Shown here in pieces: positions 57,436 through 64,000 of a stretch of 64,000 nucleotides of DNA (position 1 is the first letter of the stretch; each line of letters opens with the position of its first letter). The notes under the pieces were generated by a model. It was not told where the DNA came from. It made no database searches and worked only from the letters and a program-made list of their open reading frames with translations. Origin of the DNA: Eutypella sp. D-1 (taxonomy: Eukaryota > Ascomycota > Sordariomycetes > Xylariales > Diatrypaceae); NCBI GenBank assembly GCA_023313575.1, contig JAJTTP010000002.1, positions 1,984,001 through 2,048,000 on the forward strand, in the 5' to 3' direction. A program made the translations under genes and the position numbers.

Positions 57436-60400
57436 ATGGCTCCCATCACAGATCCAGAAGTAGGTGCTTTTATTATTTCATGCTTCAATGCTGACTTGAC
57501 TTGACTTGACTTGACTACCTAATGAAGACGAGTATATGAAAACAACTTAGGTATGAGATGAGGCATGGCTTTGGCTAATGTGACGTTCCTCCTAGGATAT
57601 CAAGGCGAGCAAACGGAAAAGGGATGCCGAGGAATATAGTAAGAGGAAACGCGCGAAACGAGATCGGTCATCATCCCATAATACTTCGAAGAGGAATACA
57701 GCTACCTACGACAACGACGATCCTCCCAATGCGCCACCATCACAACAACCACCACAAGACCATGGCGCATCCAAAACATTAGAAAAGTCGAGGAATAAGA
57801 AGCAGAAAAATAAATCCAAGGAGGGCCAGAATGTCTCTAGGAATCGCCTGCCGACCTGGAAGGTCTCTCAACCCATGGGAGGTCGGATGCTGGATATAGA
57901 CCCCATCCTGACCCCCGACGACAAGCACTTGATACTGGCTTACAACACCTCTCTTCAAGTCTACTCTTGTGCCGATTCTCTGCTGCTTAGGAACATCAAG
58001 TTGCCTATCTCCTCCGGAACTGATTATCCCGAACACATCATCTCCGCCTGTCTCTCACAATCAGACCCGAATCTCATCTGGGTTGCCTCATCTCTAGGCC
58101 GTCTTTGGTTAATCGACTGGACTACTGGCAATGGAGCTGAATCTCACATCAAAGTGAAATGTGAATTCATCAGTGGCATGTCAGTTGAGTCGATGGTAAT
58201 CGGCGAGGAGACCAGAGACGTGCCATTTCTCTGCATCAAGAAAGGTGCTCGCTGGCACATCGTGGCTTGCGGCATACGAAATCGCAGCTTGGAAGCACAA
58301 GTCGGGATATTTTCAAACGAGAACGAGATTCCAATTCACAATATCCAGTCCCTTCGAAATGGACATACTCTGGTAGCGTCGATGGACCGTAATGTGCTAC
58401 TGGGGACTCTGTCGTCTCGAAACGTTACTTCTTTCAGTCAAATCGCCTATAGGATTTATACCTTCGACTGTAGTGACGATATTACCTGTCTGGATGCGCG
58501 TATCACAGACCGCGTCCATCTGAATCGAGCCACCCAGCGGAAGCAAGGCGACGAGCCTGTCATCGATATCGTTGTGGGTTGTGCACGCGGCGCCGTGTAC
58601 CTCTATAACGACATCCTACCCCAGTTGCAAGCTTTGTCAAAGGGGAAACTCCGAGACTTCTCCCTCCAGCCTCGAAAGTATCATTGGCATCGGCGAGCTG
58701 TCCATGCCGTGAAATGGTCGCGCGATGGTAAGCATATCTCATCTCTGTAAGCCCCCCGAGCAAAGCTGACTTTTTTTATAGGCAACTACGTCATATCCGG
58801 AGGTTCTGAAGCGACTCTAGTGTTGTGGCAGTTGGATACCTCCAAGATGGATTTCCTCCCTCACCTTTCCGCCTCGATCGAAAACATCGTCGTCTCGGCT
58901 CGTGGATCATCATATGCGCTCCATCTTGACGACAACTCAGCTATGGTCTTATCGACCGCGGAAATGAAACCTACGACGTACGTTTCCGGCGTTCAGACGT
59001 TGATTTGCCCGCAACCATTTTCCAAGGATGAACTGGTCAGGCGAGTTGGGCAGCAGTATACGAGTCGGCTATTTAAGACGCCTGCAGCCATCAATCCTTC
59101 TGATACGTCGCGCATCTCATTCTGCGTCGGCAACGGGCAGCAGATCAGCCATTCCGGAAGTGGACCTTCGACCCCCCTGATACAAACCTTGGATCTCAAC
59201 ACCATCCAGAGCATCTCGAAGCAAGCCCTGACGAGGACGAACCCCACGGATATCAACATAACCGCCAGGGGGCACTCCATCACAGAACCGCGCATCACCA
59301 AAATGGCGTACTCCCGGGATGGCAGCTGGTTCGCTACTGCGGATGATTGGCAGCCCCCTTCTCGAGACGTGGACTCGCTCGAGGGGGGCGCATCCGAGCG
59401 CCGGGAGGTCTACCTCAAATTCTGGGCCGTCTCCTCGGAGGATCACTCCCTCGAGCTCGTCACCCGCATAAACGCCCCGCATTACTCGGGGCGGAGCGAG
59501 CCCGTCTTCGATCTGGCCGCGGATCCCAGCTCACACCGCTTCGCGACGATCGGTCGGGACGGCGTCGTGCGACTATGGCAGCCGGCTCTCCGGAAGCGAG
59601 ACGGCATCATCGTCAAGAGCCAGTCGGGTCGGCCCCTGCAGACCTGGTCCTGCGCACAGGCCGTCCACCTCCGAGAGAGCGCGGTGCCCGACGAGGCGGA
59701 CGCACTGGCCGCGCGTGCCAACCCCCAGCAGGAATCCGGCGCCCTGGGTTTCTCCGAGGACGGCTCGACGCTGGTCTGCGCATTCGGGAGCGCCCACGAG
59801 TCGGCGGTGTACATCATCGACGCGGAGTCGGGCGCCGTCCGCGCTGCGCTCAACGGGCTCTGCCAGGGCGCCATCCAGGGCGTCGGCCTGCTCGGCTCGA
59901 ACCTCATCGTAGTCTCGGATGATCTCGTCGTGTACGACGTCGTGCTCGACGAGCTCGTCTACGGCATCCAGCTGCGGCCGCGGCCCGCGGTCGTCGCCCC
60001 CGCCACAGCAGACGGGGAGCAGAAATCGAAGCAGCAGCAGCACAACAACGCCACCGGCCCCTCCATCCTGACGCACCTGGCGCTGGACCACCAGACATCA
60101 AGCTTCGCGGTGGCGGTGTCGCGGCGCAAGCTCGAGGCACTTGGCGTGCGGACGGAACTCGCGGTCTTCCGGGTGTCGGCAGCGGGATCGGGAGCGGGAT
60201 CAGCGGTCGCAGGCGGGCCCGAGCCCGAACTCGTGCGCGAATTCCCACACCCCGTCACGGCCGTGGTGCCGGCGGCCGGCTCAAGCGGATTCCTCGTCCT
60301 CGACGCCGCTGCCCAGCTATGGTCCGTGGCCCGCGGCACCGAGACCCGGTCCGCTTTCGCGCAGCCCCTCGCGGACCTACACTTAGACATCGATGCGGAT

Positions 60401-60712
60401 GTGGAGGAACCGGCCGCCGCGGGAGGAGAGGAGGAGGACAAGGCCGTAGCGGCGCATATCGAATCTGCTGACGACGAGGATGAGGACGAGGACGAGGAAG
60501 CGGATGAGCAGGACGCCATGGACGTCGACGGAGACGCGGACGTGTATCCCGCCGTCGTACCACCCCAGCGGCTCGCGGAGCTCTTCGACGCCGCCCCCGC
60601 CTTCGCCATGCCCCCCATCGAGGATATCTTCTACCAGGTCGTGAAGCTGTTCTCCTCGTCCTCCTCGGCTTCGTCTTCTGCTACTGCTCCTACTACTGTT
60701 ACCACCGCATAA
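57436..60712 (+). CDS. nan1: NAN1/UTP17, WD40 protein of the t-UTP part of the small-subunit processome
   Basis: Three exons: 57436-57459, 57596-58727 and 58782-60712 (introns 136 and 54 nt, GT-AG), giving 1028 residues. NAN1 (UTP17; human WDR75) is a nucleolar beta-propeller protein. It belongs to the complex that binds the 5' end of nascent pre-rRNA and supports RNA polymerase I transcription and 18S processing. After a Lys/Arg-rich N-terminus of about 90 residues (SKRKRD, KRKRAKRD) come WD40-type repeats. The diagnostic region is YHWHRRAVHAVKWSRD followed across the second intron by GNYVISGGSEATLVLW. A second propeller region follows (FDLAADPSSHRFATIGRDG). The C-terminus has an unbroken Asp/Glu tract at about 950-965, then a conserved-type ending (PPIEDIFYQVVKLF) and a Ser/Thr/Ala tail. 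The first intron contains TTGAC repeats (57492-57516). The third exon is sharply GC-richer toward its 3' end. Confidence 0.93.
57492..57516. repeat. TTGAC pentanucleotide repeat in the first NAN1 intron
   Basis: Four to five consecutive TTGAC units inside the first intron of NAN1. Confidence 0.9.
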
Positions 60713-63700
60713 GCAAGATCAGCCAGCCAGCCCCCTTTTTTTTGGCGTGTGCAGGCGTTGTTTCTTTTGTGGTCGCTGGTGGTGATGGCAATGGTGGTGG
60801 TGTCTTGGTTGTTTGAGTAGTGGATCCATCGATTTACGCATAGGGGCGGTTCATGGGCTTACTGTTTGTTGGGTCCGTGTCCAGAGAAGGCTAACCAGCA
60901 CAGCACGGAGTTTAATATTTTGGAAGGAAAAAGAAATGAACATAAGTTATATATATATGCCACTGCCCTGTTCTTGTTCTACTTCAAGTGATTACCATTA
61001 CCATCTTGGTGAAGTTTTTTGTCTCGGTCCCGAGGGCTCTCTCTCTGTCTGCACTGACTAGAGTCTGTTTGAACCGACCTCCTAACGGGTTTTCCGGCTT
61101 ATGGAGGAGGAGGGGGAGGTTACCACAAGGGTAAATTCTAGCACTGTGTTGTGTGTTACCTATTTGTTACCTGCCATGTGCTGCGTTTCGCTGACCCCCG
61201 CCCCTGCCCCTTTTTTTGTCTTAGAACCTAACTAAGGCTCAAGTGTCGACTTCACATAGATAGACCATGTTTTCCAGACCCAGATTTGCCTTTATCATGG
61301 TCATTATATTCACCGTGGTATATCGTTGTGTTCGACTTTGTGTGACTATTGGATTACTACTACTGTCACAGCCTTCCTTTCTTACGATCGCTCATACACA
61401 CACTCTCTCTCTCTCTTCGTCAAAGCTCAGCAGTCCAATACAGCCCCCCCCCTGCCTAACCCCTAGATAGGGCAAGGAGAAGATATTAACAAACATAATG
61501 CCTATTACCTAAGCACTCTCTCTACTCCCGCCAAGAGCTTTGCAACCGGCGCATAGTCGACCCTCCCCAAACCCCAAACCCCCCGGCTCTCGAAATAAAG
61601 GGGTCTGGGGGAGGGCGGCATTGGCCGAACAAGACCGTTGGGTGGGCTGTCCGTCCGCTCACCGGCCAAGGGGCTTACCCCCCATAGCTACACGTTTAAG
61701 CAAGCAAGTCGCGGAGGGCGGAAAAGGGTCCCATGGGGAAAACGGAAGAACGTAATGATGATGGTGGTCCGGGGGAACGGACTGGCTTGGCCTTTTTTTT
61801 TTCTTCTCATTTTATCTTCCTCACACGTGTATGTGAGTGTGAGTGAGTGAGTGTGAGTGTGTGAGTGTGTGAGTGTGTGAGTGTGTGAGTGTGTGAGTGT
61901 GTGAGTGTGTGTGTGTGTGTGTGTGATATAACCTTAGGTGCATCGGTAGCCTGGTGTTATAGGAGTATAATGATACGATTCCTCAACACAGAACACGCGG
62001 TTTCCCCGTCATACTCAGGTGAGTCCGGCGGACGGCGCACATGCGGCCGAACGGGGAACAATTTTTTGCCTTTTCTTTCATTTATTCATACCTACCTCAT
62101 AAAAACTAGAGATGCCACACAAGATACCCTGAATATAGGAAGATAAAGGGGGGGGGGGGGGTACGGAAAGCTAGCTAGTGATCGTAGCTAAGACTTTTAG
62201 GCTCAGGGAATTAACTATCTTCATAAACCCGGGGAAAGGGGGGGAAGGGGAAGAAAAGGGGGGGGACGGGTGGTGTGATTAGCACAGGACTAGGAACAAG
62301 CATACTGGTGTGTGTGTGTGGATGACTACTTGTGCGAACACGTTGAGTAGAGTTCGAGCGCCTATGCAGTCGAATGGGGAAGCGACAGGCTTCCAATTGA
62401 GCGGTTTGGGCGAGTATAACTGCATGTGTGTAGCATGTGATAAGCTCCCCAAGCAACAGCAGCGCCACCTCCCTATGTATTTCTTAGTAGTAATGTTTGG
62501 CAAGGCTTTTGGGTTGGGGACAACGCGTGGTGTGGGAACGACAGGCGCTAGCTAGTCGAGCCTACCTGGTCAAACCACGAGATCGGACACGCCGTGGGAC
62601 ACGAAAGGAAACCGACTGGTTGGTAAAGGGCCGTTTCGCTGTGGACTTGGGAGAGATAGTATGTGTGCGTGTGCGTGTGCGTGTGTGGGTATAGGAATAA
62701 AGTCAGAAGGTAGGTAGGCAAGTAGGGTAGGTTGGTGGGCAAATTTCGGTATTATGGATGAATGGGATATATACTTCTTACGTAGCCTGCCCGCGATCTC
62801 GGCACCCTTGATCACGAGGTACTTATCTGGATCCGGTAACCTTCCTTGCCTTGGGAAGATGGTTCCTGCATACATCGGAGACGCCCGTCAGCCAGATACA
62901 CATCTATGTATGTACCCGTACAATGCTCATTTGTACTTAGCCAAGTACCGCTACGTCTAGAGGTATATAGTCATATATATCTCTCTCTCCCTCTCTCTCC
63001 ATCGAAAGCCTATGAGTCAAATAAGAGAACCTTGGAAGGGCAAAGCTTTAGGCATGCGGGATATATATCAAGAGGCGGTCAAGAAACTCAAACGTCCATT
63101 CCTAGAGGCGCAGAGCCACGGACGATAGGGTACGTACCGTGTTGTGTATAAGAAAAAAAGGGGTATATGGCTTCTCATAGGTTTGTCCCGTCAAGAGATA
63201 AATCGCCATCGTGGCCATCGATGGATGGATGGGTGGTCCGATCGATATACACCCTCCCCCCCCCTTTACACGCTACGAGTACGTATGCATGGGGCACTGC
63301 CAGCCAATGAACGTCCGTATACGACGGAAAAGGTGGCCGATGTCGACGCTTGATGACACAAAAGTGCGATTTGGAATTCTTCTGGAAGCCCCCGTCTCTG
63401 CCCTGCCCACCAGCTAGGTAACTAGATAGTCTAGGTAATTGACCGTAGATGTACCATGTGGGCAGGCAAATGGTTATAGCATACCTGAGCAAGATAAGAA
63501 TGATAGTATCAACACATATATATAAGTGGGCAGGGGGTACGGGACCCCTTTTTAACTACCCACAGCCACATAATTGTACGTGTAATCCTTTCCGGGATGC
63601 TCGCTTACTTGCTAAGGTGTAACGATATACCTAGACATGACCTGGAAGGGAGGGAAATACTGACTGCCCGAATAGATGTCAATTAGTTTTAAGTTGACTA

Positions 63701-64000
63701 CTAGGTAGGTAGCATTCGGCACCATTCGCTACTTGACTACCGCCTCTTTAGGAAAACGCCAAGAATTCAGGGTCCTGATCTGACATCCGAGAACGGGGAT
63801 TTATCCCCCCCCCCCTTTTGAACTTTTTCTTTGATTTTTTTGCTCTCAACTTCTATGTAGCAGGGATCCTTTCCCCTCCCTCAGTTTATAAAGAACTGCG
63901 TATTACCTATCTGAGAAGGGGGTAATAAAATATTTCAAACTATCTTGCCATCTTGCGGAGAGAAGGAGGGGGGAGAAAAAAGGATGGAGGGGTTCTCTTT
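60713..64000. other. 3.3-kb region downstream of NAN1, no gene seen
   Basis: Rich in simple repeats: a GTGTGA array at 61826-61926, G or C runs at 62148-62161 and 63805-63815, GTGTGC units near 62659-62690, and TCTCTC tracts near 61405 and 62979-63000. A minus-strand stretch at about 62782-62872 is flanked by a plausible branch point, a CAG acceptor and a GTAAG donor, but I could not join it to partners in a consistent frame. Confidence 0.5.
61826..61926. repeat. GTGTGA microsatellite
   Basis: About 100 bp of GTGAGTGT/GTGTGA units ending in a pure GT run. The frames that read through it are artefacts. Confidence 0.95.

Noticed and set aside
59347..60618. Several 100-219-codon frames overlapping the third NAN1 exon
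   Set aside because: They are overlapping shadows in the GC-rich 3' part of a confidently identified gene.
62570..62875. Possible two-exon minus-strand mini-gene
   Set aside because: A branch-point-like CTGAC, a CAG acceptor and a GTAAG donor flank a protein-like stretch, but the phases of the two candidate exons do not match and no further exon was found.

Overview
The window is nuclear DNA of a filamentous ascomycete, most likely a Sordariomycete. Evidence: genes are split by short introns (about 50-350 nt) with GTAAGT-like donors and CAG/TAG acceptors, and the products (L-arabinitol 4-dehydrogenase, a LaeA-like methyltransferase, a Cdc20, a Kelch-BTB protein, a small cysteine-rich secreted protein) are typical of this class. 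The class assignment is inference from protein resemblance and gene style. There is no sign of bacterial, organellar or viral sequence. I rebuilt 13 protein-coding genes by joining exons by eye. In every multi-exon model the summed exon length is a multiple of three and the splice phases agree.

Layout. 0.2-1.5 kb (-): basic protein with a helix-hairpin-helix-like motif. 2.8-3.3 kb (+): 75-residue zinc-finger/4F5-like protein. 3.8-5.2 kb (-): 2-oxoglutarate/Fe(II) dioxygenase. 6.5-8.4 kb (-): Cdc20, the APC/C activator. 10.4-12.8 kb (+): Kelch-BTB protein. 16.6-18.1 kb (+): L-arabinitol 4-dehydrogenase. 18.8-19.0 kb (-): secreted 87-residue cysteine-rich protein. 21.0-21.9 kb (+): mitochondrial ATP synthase subunit g. 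23.6-24.5 kb (-): uncharacterised 282-residue protein. 25.6-26.7 kb (+): secreted HExxH metalloprotease. 32.1-33.5 kb (-): five-exon LaeA-like methyltransferase. 47.2-49.8 kb (-): seven-exon uncharacterised protein with repeated Cys/Trp-rich helices. 56.2-56.7 kb (-): RPB10, the shared RNA polymerase subunit, in four tiny exons. 57.4-60.7 kb (+): NAN1/UTP17, a WD40 protein of the small-subunit processome.

The genes do not form a biosynthetic cluster. Most are housekeeping (cell cycle, RNA polymerase, ribosome biogenesis, respiration), mixed with sugar catabolism and two secreted products. The one functional pairing suggested by position is RPB10 and NAN1, which are divergently transcribed from a 722-bp intergenic region and both serve rRNA production.

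Gene density is low. Long stretches (12.8-16.6, 26.7-32.1, 33.5-47.2, 49.8-56.2 and 60.7-64 kb) hold no gene I can support. They contain simple repeats, many G or C homopolymer runs of 9-15 bases, a G-rich minisatellite and a recurrent TACCTAGGTA-type motif. I did not find a convincing previously undescribed system. The best leads are the repeated-helix protein, the cysteine-rich secreted protein, the gene desert around the methyltransferase, and two introns whose retention would make defined shortened proteins (Cdc20 and RPB10).
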